Origin: Paulownia fortunei
Lineage: Eukaryota; Streptophyta; Magnoliopsida; Lamiales; Paulowniaceae
DNA: 64,000 nt
Direction: 5' to 3'
NCBI GenBank assembly: GCA_019321725.1
Contig: CM033115.1
Span: forward strand, 868,001 to 932,000
The translations under genes were made by a program, and so were the position numbers. Below are positions 1-12,596 of the stretch, piece after piece (within the stretch, counting starts at the first letter, position 1; each line of letters begins with the position of its first letter). The notes below the pieces were generated by a model. It saw only the letters and a list, made by a program, of their open reading frames with translations, searched no databases and was not told the origin of the DNA.

Positions 1-1151
1 CCATTTTTTTTTTTTTTGTATTCTTAATAAATTTGAGACGGAAATTATGTGATTTAACTTGCTTTGAATAAAGTTGTTCATACATTATTAAAATTTGAAT
101 TAAAGCCTAAAATATGAGTTTATGAAAGAATTAATTCCAATTTACCCCCCCCCCCCCCAACTCCTGTTAAATACCACTTTATTCATCTCTATTATCAATT
201 GTCTCACTTTATTTACTTTATTCTTAAAAAAATAAATATTTTACCTATTATTTAGAGTAAAATTACTTTAAAATGTACTTGTATTCATATTATAATAATA
301 TTTTCACCCTAATTAATTATTATTTAATATTGATTTTATTTAAATTTATTGATTATATTTTATTAACATAATTTCTATTAAATTTATATACTGTAAGATA
401 TTTTTTATTAGTTACTACATTTTACTTATAACTTTTCTGCTCATCATAAGTATAAAAAATACATAATATATTTATAAATGTCAGTTTGTTCAATACGCTA
501 AATAATAGTAATAAAATTTTAATTATTAATTAAATTATCAAAGTTTTATGAAAATAATTTTTGAATTTAACATAGTTTCTATGAACTTAAGATAATTTCA
601 TTAATAATAAAAAAATCATTATAATATTGTACTTATTTCATATAATATTATTTAAAAATTTAAAATAAATAGAAAATTCTTAAGTAAAGCGTATTAGTTA
701 ATAAAAAATATCATAGTATATAATAATTTTATAAAAACTATGTTATATTAAAATTTAAGTGTAATAAAATTTTAAATAAATTCACTATTAAGTGTTAATT
801 AATCAAGTTGAAAAAATTATTAGAACATAAATATAAAATATATTAATATTAAAATATTCAAAGTAATTTCACTAACAATAATAGGCGAGGGCAGTTTAAT
901 TATTTTTTAAGAGAACAAGGTGGTTAAATATATAATGAGAGTATAATGAAGTAAAATAAGATAATTAAAAATAAAAAATAATAAAATAATATTTAAGAAG
1001 AGGATAGGGGTAAAGTGAAATTAAGGTTTGCATGAATCAATTTATACTGTCACATGGAAATTTGTCTTTTTTATCCTTGAAGAGTCAAACATCTCTATGA
1101 ATATCAAAGAAGTATTGATGTGATATACCAATTATGTAACTTAATTTGACA

Positions 1152-1153
<2 letters not shown>

Positions 1154-1213
<60 letters not shown>
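1154..1213. repeat. (GA)n microsatellite
   Basis: About 30 uninterrupted GA units form a pure purine tract on the plus strand. Read on the minus strand it gives artificial Ser-Leu open frames, which I do not count as genes. Confidence 0.97.
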
Positions 1214-1216
<3 letters not shown>

Positions 1217-1406
1217 TGTACCACATAATATTGTGTCTTTTTGTGTGCACGTGCATACATATTTTTACTAATGCATTCAAGATTTTTTTCAATTGGAAAT
1301 ATTACAATTTTGAGAATAATTTTAATGTGACTGATCATTTTTAGAAGTGGCCATGCCACATTTACTAGTACTAGTACTAAAAATGTTGTGTGCAGAGATA
1401 CACATT

Positions 1407-1408
<2 letters not shown>

Positions 1409-1469
<61 letters not shown>
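1409..1469. repeat. Compound (CA)n-(TA)n microsatellite
   Basis: About 24 CA units run straight into about six TA units. Such compound repeats are length-variable in plants and prone to slippage. Confidence 0.97.
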
Positions 1470-3037
1470 GGCATAAGGGAAAAAGGGCATTTTTGAATTT
1501 TTTGTGTAATTTGACTTCGTATAAACACAAGTTTTTTATTTATTTATTATCACAACATTGACCCAAAATATATTAGAATAAATAAATAAATAAAAATTAA
1601 TTTGGGTATTATTCAAGTCAAGTAAAGCATTTTCTGACAGTATTATTTTGGTACTTTTATTTTTTTGTCATTTCTTGCTCTCTGTTTAAATTATAATTGC
1701 AGCCGAGTTTTACCACAGTGTGCTAATTTGTATGCATCGCAATTTGATGCTAATTTATTTCACTTAGCGATTAAAATAATTTAAATATGTGATAGTAAAT
1801 AATTGCATGAGATATTCAAATTGATATTAAAATGTAAATATTCGGATTTATTTGGTTGAGCCTAACAAGGCTGAAGCTCCGCTGATAAATTTTTCGAGCT
1901 CAATTTGATTGCTCAAACTACTCTAAGAGTAAAAAGATAATCGCAACAACTTAACGTATAATTTGTTTTTTATATTAAATAATTTGGAATTATTCCTTTT
2001 CTTTATAATAAGATAACTCAAATTTATCCTAATCTTGTGGATCATGCAAAAATGGATTCCATACATTTCTAATGTGATTTAAATCTTTAGTTCATAAATT
2101 AAAAGAAAAAAAATTTAGACGAAGATCAAATTAAATTTAAATTCGAGTCGATTAAAATTTAATCTATTTTCAATTCTATCACTTATTGGACCCAAAGACA
2201 ACCAAACCCGTTTATTTCAGTCAAGTAGACAATCCAAACAACAAATAGGAGGCCCAAAGAATGTTTGAGTATCTGCTCAAGCTTATAAGAGAATTCCTTG
2301 CAAGCAGCCCATGACTATCATTACCCCACGGATAAACCCATTCAAGGGTTACGACCTACTTAAGAATTAACATGGTCCATTTTGGATTCTGAGTGGGTCC
2401 AAAACCCAAACCCTTTTTTATATTTCAATGACTTTTGAAAAACTATAAAATTAGAAATTAGATTGTAAGAACGAAAAATGTTTAAAAAATGATTTACAAG
2501 GTTTTGCTTCCTTTTATTATTATTTTTTATTAAATCTTAGATCAAAATGGGGTGTAAGTAAATATTTTAAAAGTAGAATATATGTTGAATATCCTGAAAT
2601 GACAAAATATAATTTTATTAGGAATTTAAAATTTCAAAACATTGTAACCATCTATATGCAGAATACTCATATTACTAAATAACTATAATATTCCAAAACT
2701 CGCATACTCTTGAGTTGGGCAATCCAAAGAGTCCACCTCCAAAATCAGACAATTTATTTCATATATACCCTAAAGCACTAAACATAACATGCAAAAATTT
2801 AGAGAACATAAATGAAACAAAGAAATGACAATTTCATGCCTACATTTTAGATTCATGAACTATGGATGTGCACTCATTTCAATCCCAAAAAAAAAACCAT
2901 TTTGGCCAATCAAACACCAACCCAAAGCACAAGAACCTCACTCATACTTTTCTCACCCATGAACACAAACTTATGTTCCAAGATTTTCCAATCACATGGA
3001 AATACACTCTTACACACACACACACACACACACACTG

Positions 3038-3055
3038 ATATATTTATATATAAAC
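3038..3055 (+). promoter_or_regulatory. Candidate TATA box of the BAHD gene
   Basis: A TATATTTATATATAA-like stretch lies about 75-90 bases before the ATG at 3127, directly after a short CA repeat (about 3013-3035). Position and sequence suit a plant TATA element. The transcription start itself cannot be seen. Confidence 0.45.
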
Positions 3056-3126
3056 ACATATATATCCACACTAAATCTTGCAAAACCCCTACTACTAAAT
3101 TATCACAGTAAAAGTCCTTTTTCACG

Positions 3127-4793
3127 ATGGTGAACAACACTATCTCCATAACAGACCAAGATTTACTCAAGGAAAAGCCAGTTTTACTGTTCTCCCCAAG
3201 TAATCCCATGCCAATAGAGACAATATTCCTATCCAACATTGACCAGGCAGTAACTTTTCCAGTTGAAACAGTTTTCTTCTATGAGGTTCCACCAAACAGG
3301 GCCTCTTCATCAACAGCTGATATTGCAGAAAAGTTGAAAAAAGCAGTGGAAGAAGTGCTTTTGGTCCCATATTATTTCATGGCTGGGAGGCTTAACTTCA
3401 ATGGCGAGACCAAGAGACTGGAGCTTATATGCAGCAATGCAGGAGCCTTGTTTGTGAGTGCAAAATCAAGATTTTCACTTGAGGATCTTGGCAATCTTTC
3501 TCAGCCAAATCCAACTTTTCATCATTTCATTCATCGCCCCGGGCTGTATAAAAGCCTTGCAGAAACTGCAGTTTTCACTATTCAGGCAAGCAGTTCTCAT
3601 TTTCTGGTCATTTTTAGATTGACTTGCTTAAATATGAACCCTGCTTTTAGATGAATTCAAACAAGAAAAGGTGAAAATTCAAGGTTAAGATCTTGTCTCA
3701 TATTTTTTAGCATGAGATTCCAATGCATCGTTTTGAAGAGCATTCAGAAAATGTAAGTAAAAGACGTGTCAAACACACAGATTCTTAAGATAAAGTGTAC
3801 CAGAACGTCCAAAGAGGATTTAGAGTGGTAAAACGTTGAAAGATTAGTCGATGATGACAGGTAACAATTGGTTTACTACAGGTAACCAGGTTTGAATGTG
3901 GTGGATTTGCACTAGGATTCATGACAAACCATGCTATTCTTGATGGGAAATCAGCCAGTGAAATGTTTCACAATCTTGCTTCGATATGCAGAGGAGAAGG
4001 TCTAAAAACAAAGCTCATAAACAATGACAGAACTTGCATCAGAGCAAGAACTCCGCCTCAAATTCAATTTCCACACAATGAATACTTAAAACTGGCTAAG
4101 ACGACGTCCCTAGCCTCATCTTTCACCTCCCAGAAAAGAACATCACCTTCTCCACTGATTTTCTCAGACAAGTATATTCACAAGCTCTTCTCTTTCACCA
4201 CAGAAATGCTCACACTACTGAAAGAAAAGGCCATGGTCAAGTGCTCAACCTTTGAAGCAATCCTAGCCCACATTTGGAGGGCAAGAACAAAGGCAAGTTT
4301 TGATGGGGAAAACCAAAACCATGATCAAGAGTCAACTGTTCTCTTCGCAGTGGACATAAGGGACAAAGTATCACCACCCCTACCGAATTCTTTCTCTGGA
4401 AATGCAGTGATCACTGCCTTTGCCAGTGCCAAAGCCCACGATTTGATCGAAAAGCCACTGTCTTTTGGTGTTGAGATGGTGAAGAAGGGGAGGGAGAGAG
4501 TGACAAGTGAATATATAAGGTCTGTGATAGACTGGCTGGAGGTGTATAAAGGGATTCCAGCAACTTGTGATGGTGCATTTTATGTGTCAGCTTGGTGGAA
4601 ACTGCCATTTGGGGAGGTTGACTTTGGGTTTGGGAGGCCTAAACATGCTGGTCCAATTGTGAGTGGAAATGATGAGTTTGTTCTTCTGTTGTCTGATGGG
4701 AATTGTGAGGGAAAAGGGTTGGGGATTAATGTGTGGATGGGGCTAGAAAAGGAGAAAATGGAGAGGTTCTTGTCTTGTGTTTTTGAGATATGA
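3127..4793 (+). CDS. BAHD acyltransferase (GLAUCE / hydroxycinnamoyltransferase-like)
   Basis: Two exons, 3127-3585 and 3882-4793, give 455 residues, a normal BAHD length. BAHD enzymes move an acyl group from acyl-CoA to an alcohol or amine in the cytosol. The catalytic HxxxD motif reads HAILD (about residues 170-174), in the usual context of a CGGF stretch just before it. The structural DFGWG motif is present near residue 399 as DFGFG, with Phe for Trp. The N-terminal half (PPNR, PYYFMAGRL) resembles the clade holding Arabidopsis GLAUCE and omega-hydroxypalmitate feruloyl transferases, so a cuticle, suberin or hydroxycinnamate role is possible. The substrate cannot be read from sequence. The one intron appears to start with GC: the exon ends ATTCAG, then GCAAG, and joins at CTACAG before GTAACC. 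With that junction the frame is continuous. The intron position, between the two BAHD halves before HxxxD, is common in this family. Confidence 0.9.
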
Positions 4794-5349
4794 TCAGATC
4801 ATGAGTAATGTAATGAAAAGTTATAGTCATTGGTTTTGTGTCTTAATTCCTATTCAAGCAAATATCCTATGATTATTAATTTGTTATTACATCTTATATT
4901 ACATATAATATATATACATGTATATATGATTAATTCAAAATAAATATTTAAAAAAAATATTTTTTTACACAGACGTGCATGCATTTAAAAAATATACAAG
5001 TACTTGTTGTATTGATGAGAATTATGTATTTCATGAAAATATAATCAAATACCCAAATTCAAGTTTTTGAAGTCAAAAATTAGATCAATCAATGTAAATT
5101 AATCCTCAAGAAAATTGCTTGATTGTCCCCTAAAAAGTCACACATTTTCCATTTAAATGAAATTAAACCCCATACCTATGCAACTTCTTCTTCTTGTTTT
5201 TGTTGTTTTTCTTTTCCTCTTTGTTCTTTTAAATTTTAGTTAGCTTTTTAAGGGGCAGATTTCATATTAGAATAAAGAATTGATTCTATATATATACAAA
5301 TATATTTTTCCCTTTGGAATAAATAAAGTGGTGAAAAGGCAAATAGAGA
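4794..5349. other. Spacer between BAHD and PPR genes
   Basis: AT-rich sequence holding the 3' untranslated part of the BAHD gene and the promoter of the PPR gene. No coding frame is seen. A pyrimidine-rich TTCTTCTT stretch near 5185-5235 may belong to the downstream promoter. Confidence 0.5.
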
Positions 5350-5522
5350 AAAGAATTGGGCTCTCGCCCAACAGTGGACGTTATCCGTTCTGAAAAATCT
5401 TCCAGCACTCCGCACAAGACATCTTTCAAACGACGTCGTCCCTCCTGAGCGTCCACCTCCAAAACTCCCATTCTCTCTACTGCCCTTTTGGAAAAAAGAG
5501 CTCCCTTTTGGTCGAACCTCAG
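5350..5522 (+). other. EMB1417: 5' untranslated exon of the PPR gene (approximate)
   Basis: A less AT-rich stretch ends at CCTCAG followed by GTATAT (donor at 5523). A matching acceptor TTTTAG ends at 5968, one base before the ATG at 5970. This suggests an intron in the leader. The left bound is an estimate. Confidence 0.5.
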
Positions 5523-5969
5523 GTATATCTGGGTTTATTTCAACAATTTTTTTATTTTTCTTTTTCTTTTTAAATTTTCTATGCCATAAAATTGTATGAC
5601 CAGGATTACGAATAATTTTGCTTGTTAAGACAATTAATTTGGTTTTTGTACGATATTTTTTTATTTATAATTAGTTTTGCAAATGAGAAATCTAAGCAAG
5701 ACTCAATTTTGTGAAGTGTGGTATACTCGGACTCTCCATGTATATGTTTGAAATCCTTTTTTTTTTTTTTCTTTTTGGCGTAGTTTCTTGGGATAGCGAA
5801 GAAATCTTGCTTCTTTTTCATACCTTCTAAATTTGGATGCATGATAATAGTACAAAGGACTTGATTTTGTCTACCCAGTTGCCCTTTAGATTTTTGATTA
5901 TGGATTGTAATGTCCAGTTAGTGTATATAGATAGCCTATTAATGTTGTCCCTATTATCATCGTTTTAGG

Positions 5970-8581
5970 ATGCTCAGTTTGAGGCATTCTCTGGCGACTA
6001 TCAGTATAGGATTGGAATCAATTGAACTTGGGAAGAACCGATACGGATGTCTGGTGGTAAGCTTTTTGTTAAGGAGAGATTCTTCTTTTAGCTTTTTTTT
6101 TTTTCCAATCTTTGTATTAGTAATATTCTTCTTTTTAACACATATGAACGCTGCATCTGCTTCATCGGGTTTTGTATGCAAAGAACATTCCACATTAATC
6201 TCCCCTTCTTTTCACTTCCTTAGTGGGATGAAGTATATTGTGCTTTACGTTCTTATTTCTAGGCGTAGACTGTCCTGAGGCCAAATGAAGTTAAAGGGTT
6301 GCTGTAGGCTGTTTGATAACCTATGTAGATCTTTATTAGGTACTTCTGATTCAGTGGAAGTGCACACTTGGGGGGATTGTGTGAACATTAGGGTTACAAG
6401 AAGATCAAGAGGAAATTTGCCAGGACCATATAAGGCCAACAATGCTATGTGGGACTGATGTCGGTGAGAGGACCATAATAATAACTGAAGGAGCAAAAGC
6501 CGACTGATGATTTGGTTATATGGTAGTTGAAATGTTCTAGGAAATCTTTGGATTAGCTCATTTACTGGATAAGAAATATAGAAGGTTGTTTGTTGGCATC
6601 TAGCAGAGGTCTGAAGGTGGAAATTTATAAAAGCTTGGCCCAACAAAGAAAGTGGAAATAATAGTTACATGGCTGTGTTTTAAGAGGTTGGAAAATTCCA
6701 TCAACTATTAGGGGAAGAAGGGAACAAGGAGGAAAGATTATCTGGGAGAGGTGGAGCAGCTGAATTTTTATTTGTTTCTGATGCTATATCTAATTCAATT
6801 ATCAACTCAGGACACTCACTGCATTAGTAATATTTGTCAGGAATGTGCTGCTAAAGGTCCTCGACCAAGGTATCCTCGGGTATGGAGAACCAAAAAGAAG
6901 ATAGGGACCATTTCAAAGTCCCTGAAGCTTGTTGAATGTGTAAGTCTTTTTTACCCACTGTGATGTCTAGTTCTAGGTAAAAAGTAGTATTTGATTAATT
7001 TCCAACAGGTATTGTAGAATTTGTTCTCTTTTCTAGCCAGTTGGCACCTTGAACAACAAAAAGTGATTCAATTTCTGTTGGCCATTTTAGATTAAGGGAT
7101 TATCAAATGTCAAAGAGGAAGTATACGGTGCTCTTGATTCCTTTATTGCTTGGGAATTAGAATTTCCCTTGATTACAGTGAAGAAAGCTTTAAAAAACCT
7201 TGAGAATGAAAAGGAGTGGAAGAGGATAATTCAGGTATATTCATCCACTTTTTTTCTTTTTCCCCTCTGTTTTTGGCTTGGAATTATTTGACTCAATTAC
7301 ACATTGTGGCACAGGTGACAAAATGGATGCTAAGCAAAGGTCAAGGAAGAACTATGGGAAGCTATTACACTTTGCTGAACGCTTTGGCTGAGGATGGAAG
7401 GCTTGATGAGGCTGAAGAGCTATGGCGGACATTATTTTCTGGAAACTTGGAAAGTATGCCGCGCATGTTCTTTGAAAGGATGATTTCTATCTACTATCAT
7501 AGAGAAATGCATGATAAGATGTTCGAGGTACATCCCCTTTTTACTTACCCTTCCCATAAATATAGATGTTTCATGTCCTCTAACTAATAGGACATTTGAG
7601 GTATTATAGTGCTTTATTTCTCCCCTTGATGCGAGTCTTTTGGTTCTTCATAATATGCCCCATTTTTTTGATTTAAAATGTATTATCATAGTTTAAGCTG
7701 ATTATGTCAAGGGATACGAACTAGATTGAATTTGGCCAACTTTCTTGACATCAACTGAGCTTTTATTACATACATTGAGTTTACATGGAATCCACCCTAT
7801 GAAATTGTCCGCATGTTAACATTGGATAGAGATGTAACCATGGGTTAAGATGGACAGATCAAGGAGTCTGTAGATTTAACATATAATCTGTTATAGTGTT
7901 ATATCATTTATTATCGATTGTGTTGCTGATTATACTGCCCTCTTTTTATTCTTTTTCATTTTAATAATCTCTGCTAAGATTTTCATCTTACCTATGTTTG
8001 AAATTAGTTTTACTCCCACTTATTCATTTTTATAGTCATTAGACTGGGATTTTTGCTGACAGTTTTCTGTTGCTAATAATATTCTGACCTATATATTTGT
8101 CTTACACTCTGGTAAAATTGAGAAATGGAGGATGTCTTCCTCGCTATGTTCTCTACATTCAGACAGGATCTGTCTTTAAACATGTTTCTTGATTTATTAT
8201 GGGACAATTTGTTGCTCACACGGACTGTTCTTGTAGATATTTGCTGACATGGAAGAGCTTGGGATCCGGCCGACTATGTCAATTGTTACGATGGTTGGAG
8301 ATGTTTTCAAAAAGCTTGACATGTTGGACAAATACAAAAAATTGAGGAAGAAATATCCTCCACCAAAATGGGAATACCGTTATGTTAAAGGTAAGCGTGT
8401 TAAAATAAGAACAAAATATCATGATCAAACTAATATCAACAGTGAGGTAAATAATTCGAACATGGAACCTAGCAGTGATCCATTTGAACTGCATGAGAAT
8501 GCAGAGGTTACTGTTGATGACTGTGATGAGGAAGATAACTTGTATCTGCCTGAAACTACTGGCTCCCCCAAAACTGATTGA
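5970..8581 (+). CDS. EMB1417: PPR protein, EMB1417 (At4g21190) type
   Basis: Five coding exons: 5970-6056, 6841-6939, 7091-7234, 7315-7527 and 8237-8581. Each junction has GT and AG, all introns fall between codons, and the joined product is 295 residues, close to the roughly 300 of the Arabidopsis protein as I remember it. The product is a short pentatricopeptide-repeat protein with helical-hairpin motifs ([20 protein letters not shown], then [15 protein letters not shown]) and a basic [14 protein letters not shown] segment. PPR proteins bind organelle RNA; the Arabidopsis counterpart is an embryo-defective locus. The N terminus ([12 protein letters not shown], few acids) fits an organelle transit peptide. 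The acidic C-terminal tail rich in Asn and Glu looks poorly conserved. The ATG at 5970 was chosen because it directly follows the leader intron and matches the family start. Confidence 0.9.
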
Positions 8582-8843
8582 CAATTGTAGTGTATCATCC
8601 TCTATTTTCCTCTTTTCTTTCCTCTTCTCCCCACCCCAAAATCATTACGAAAAGAGATTGAAATTCCTGCTTGATATAACCATGGATGGCAGCATGTTTA
8701 AAATAATTGCCATAAAAGGTATTTGAAGGACCTACTGATGGGAAAGGCTTGAATGCAGATTCTTTCCATTTTCTACCATTTACAATTCTTGCCAGAGCAG
8801 TCTGAACGAAAAGATGTGGTAACCGGTGAATTACGCACTAAGA

Positions 8844-9080
8844 GGGTGTGATTGGGTGAGTTTACAAGTTTAAATTATTTGAGACTTATAAGATATAAGA
8901 TGTTTTAAAAGTGAACATTTTTAAAAAAGAGTTTATAAATTTTCAAATAAAATATCAGTATCTTATATGTTAAATTAATGAGTATTTTAACAAGTTTTTT
9001 TAGTTTTGACTATATTAATTATAAAATTGTTGTTATTAACATTTTATAAAATTTATGATTGTTTTTATCCAAACACTTTA
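8844..9080. mobile_element. MITE-like inverted-repeat element, copy A
   Basis: The left end GGGTGTGATTGG and the right end ATCCAAACACTTTA are imperfect inverted repeats of the type seen in hAT-like MITEs of plants (GGTGTTTGG ends). The internal stretch ATAAGATGTTTTAAAAG recurs in the element at 16743-17006. No clear target duplication could be read by eye. Confidence 0.45.
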
Positions 9081-10022
9081 AGGGCTTATTTGAAAATAAG
9101 ATTTAGCTTCTTGTGAGATTTAAAAAAAAATTATAAGATATAGAAGTTTATAAATTTTTTTAAATAAACTTAACAGATGCCGTTTAAAATTCATGTTAAT
9201 CTGTCAACAAATAACAGATTAATAGAGGTCCTAACTGAAAACTTCTATGTAAAATCTTGTCTGTAGACTGAGTGCGTATTTTCTTTTAAATCTCGTTTTG
9301 CAAGAATTTGTTTGGGCTTAATGCATACTATATTCAAGTACTAAAATGTTTCTAACATATTACAATAGGGATATTCGTTTAGACAATCTATAAGAAAAGT
9401 TCCACTATTTGGGTGAAAAGAACAGCTTTTCTTATAGTAAAAAAACAAGATAATTGCTCAAATATACAATATTCCTGATGGAGTGTATATTGGGTGGGAA
9501 TTTATTATCTATTTATGTCTGAATGTATTTTTATGTGTAGATAAATGACGAATGAAATATTCAATATATTTTATATATGATGCGTGTAGCATATACTAAC
9601 TTCATCAAGAGTAATAATAGTTAGCACAGTGTATGAGGCAGCCAAATTGTACTCTCACTAGTCTAATTGCATGTACCTTTTTATTTTTTATTTTTAAGGA
9701 TGTCGACAAATATTATTTTATTTTTTAAATAAGCAAGTCACACATAAATCATGTCGCTTTATCATTGATAGTAAACATGTGAGCAAACAAATTCATGTTA
9801 TTGTGATATCTATAGCATATAATTATAATCGACAACAATATTCGATGATATCAATGCTCTATGAGACAACCCTTTCCTTCTTTAGCCCCTACATTGTCTT
9901 TATAAGGAAATTTTGAATTAGGGTTGTTTGTTTGAAGCATCTTATCCTCCCATATTTGTAAGAATGTAGGAACTACTACATTTATAAATTTTCAGTGACA
10001 GGGAGATAGATATAAAAGAACA

Positions 10023-10052
10023 AATAATAATAATAATAATAATAATAATAAT
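10023..10052. repeat. (AAT)n microsatellite
   Basis: About ten uninterrupted AAT units in intergenic DNA. Confidence 0.95.
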
Positions 10053-12572
10053 CCATGATGTAACTCAAAGAAGTCACATTCAATGGAAAGGTATAGGTAA
10101 TACTAAACTCAATTATTTATCCCAAAGAAGACCTTATAAGGATTGGTCAAACCCTAGTTGACCTAGTTCAAGATTCAAAATTTACATCCAATTATTAGAT
10201 AATTAACTATGGGAAAGAGAAAGAAAGAAGGGAAAGAAATGGAATCTTCACCAAGAAAGGGTTTGTGGGACCCTGGAATATTCTTACAATTCTGAAGTAT
10301 TAGTTGTTTGAGTCTTGATTTCTATTTCCAGGCTTGTTACTCTTTTTTTAATATCTACTTAATTGTGCTATTTCTTTTTAATTACAATTATGATTAAACT
10401 AATTAATTTTCATGTTGTGAATCAGACAAAAGGACAACCATGGAATCACTAATATAACCCATAATTAATAAGGATGGGTTCACTAAAAAAGAGGAATTTG
10501 TTCGTTGTGAACATGACATCTGGATTTTAATTAATGTATACAAAACTGATTGAGAAACATAAGTATTGTCTTTTCCTTTGATCTGGTTTGGTTGAATAAT
10601 AAAAAACCCTTCAAATCAATTATATTGATCAGTCCGACAACCTTGGAACATACAACCATGATTCATTAAAAAGAGAACATGCAAATGCTATATTTTATTA
10701 ATTTGAAACTTTTTGTCCACTTGCAAACTAACAAATGCATAATAAATGGACTTCTTATTTCTTAAGTTCAAGAGAATACTCATAATTGTTCCAATGCCAT
10801 ATGTGATTAAGGATTGCATGAATGAAGTCATGGATGAGGTAATTTTCCTTTTTATTTATTTAAAATGAGTATACGGCCCGATTTTTTTCCCTTATCTGTA
10901 ATAGGGTTGTTGATTTTTTGGTAAATGAAACTTGTGATGCTCTCAAAGCACAACTTTCGGGATCAACTTTAGATATTATCAAATTTGATTAGTTAGAACT
11001 TATCTATTTTAGACACGTATAATTCATTTTTTATATAATTTAAGTTTAGACTTTACATTTGTAAAAGAATAGTAGTCCTCTTCTATTCGAACTCTCACTT
11101 AAACTTCCGTCGTAAAACATAATGTACTATTTCAATTTTGATATATTTATAGGTTGGGATCATCTCCACCCATTAACAAAAAATTATAAAAAATTTATTA
11201 ATAAACTATCTTAACTCTCGTTGTATCAAGGATGATGTATTAATAATTAATTTAAGATTATCTTTTTATAAAAATATATTTATCAGCACAAATTATAGAA
11301 TCGAACTTCTCTCATTAAACTATCAACTATTATTACGATTTACAAATTGCGGTGCATAACTCAAACCTTACATTTCAATTGTGGTTTGAAGAAGCCGCCT
11401 TTTAATCCTCTGCCACGGGATGAATTATTGTCGAACTCGAGCCAACACAATACTACTTCATTAAATTTTTCGAAGAAAAAGTTGATGCTGAGGACAAACA
11501 GCAAACCCCATTTGCTAGGATGTTTAAGATGACAAACTCGCGAAACACAGACTAATTAACTGGGGGAATCACCCTGAGAAGACCACAATTTGATTGTGTC
11601 CATTGCTGAAATATTATTATACTATATCTTAGCATTGATGTGAAGAAGTGGAATCAAGAAACAACACTTAGCATCAATAAATACAGAAAACACACATCCA
11701 TATTATAAACATATGTAACTCAGTAAACATTAACTTCAACAAATTGGAAGAAGATTCGTAGAGCCATCTGATTTCATGAGTCACACACACACACACCAAA
11801 AAATGTGTTTTAAAATTGTAAAAAACCTGTCTGCAGCTGCAACAGTTATATATCAGCTACCTCAAAACTGAAAGTATGAAAAATTCATCGATATAATGTT
11901 CATACAAAAGTTGTTTGAATCATTTATACCTTAATAAGTTAGAGATGATCCCAGAAATTAAGTATTAAGCTACGAACCATTTTCTCATTATACATTAATA
12001 CAGTTGTATGAAAATTCTCTCCTATGTAGAATGAAAGAGTCTACTAGGGAAAAGGGTTCAAAGAACTAAAGCAAGAACATTTTATGTTCTAGCTGGATCA
12101 GGTTTTATTTTAAAATTTTCTTAAATATATACTTAAAATTAATTACATTGTTTTGTGGCCAAAACTTTATTTTTGTAGCCGGCGCAATACTGATTAATGT
12201 TTTTTTTTTTATTTTTTTCATGAATATAATAGTCAAATTCATGTACTTCAAGTTCAGTTTCATTATTAAAACTTTGTATTATATTGTTCATTTTAGTTGA
12301 CTTTGCAGGCAATTTACATGTCCTTGTCATCATTGACAGTAATATGTGTGTTTTATTTTTCCTAACAATAGCAAGAGATGCAACTTGGGAAATGAAAACA
12401 GTTTGGACTCAAACAGTAAGGGGACCCAACTATCAAGTAACCAATTTTTAAACAAAGTAACACCAAAATTTGAATTTCCAAACATGCACAATCCACATTC
12501 TTTCTCCCTAAAGAGGAAAAGTGGAGCAAGAATATGAATATTCAATATGTTTCTATTAGTTCTTGAAAGGGA

Positions 12573-12596
12573 CATTATATATATATATATATATAA
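12573..12596. repeat. (TA)n microsatellite
   Basis: About eleven TA units in intergenic DNA, following a GGGACAT stretch. Confidence 0.9.

Larger units (their letters stand above)
1..2850. other. AT-rich spacer, no gene seen
   Basis: No open frame with coding character is visible on either strand. The stretch is strongly AT-rich, with a run of C at about 145-158 and two long microsatellites at 1154-1213 and 1409-1469, listed separately. It forms the distal upstream region of the BAHD gene. The few open frames here are translations of the dinucleotide repeats. Confidence 0.7.

Noticed and set aside
1104..1528. Open frames on the minus strand rich in Ser-Leu or Val-Cys
   Set aside because: They are translations of the GA and CA dinucleotide repeats and have no other coding feature.
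11347..11532. Open frame of about 61 codons in the PPR to NF-YB spacer
   Set aside because: No recognisable family and no flanking gene signals; likely chance.
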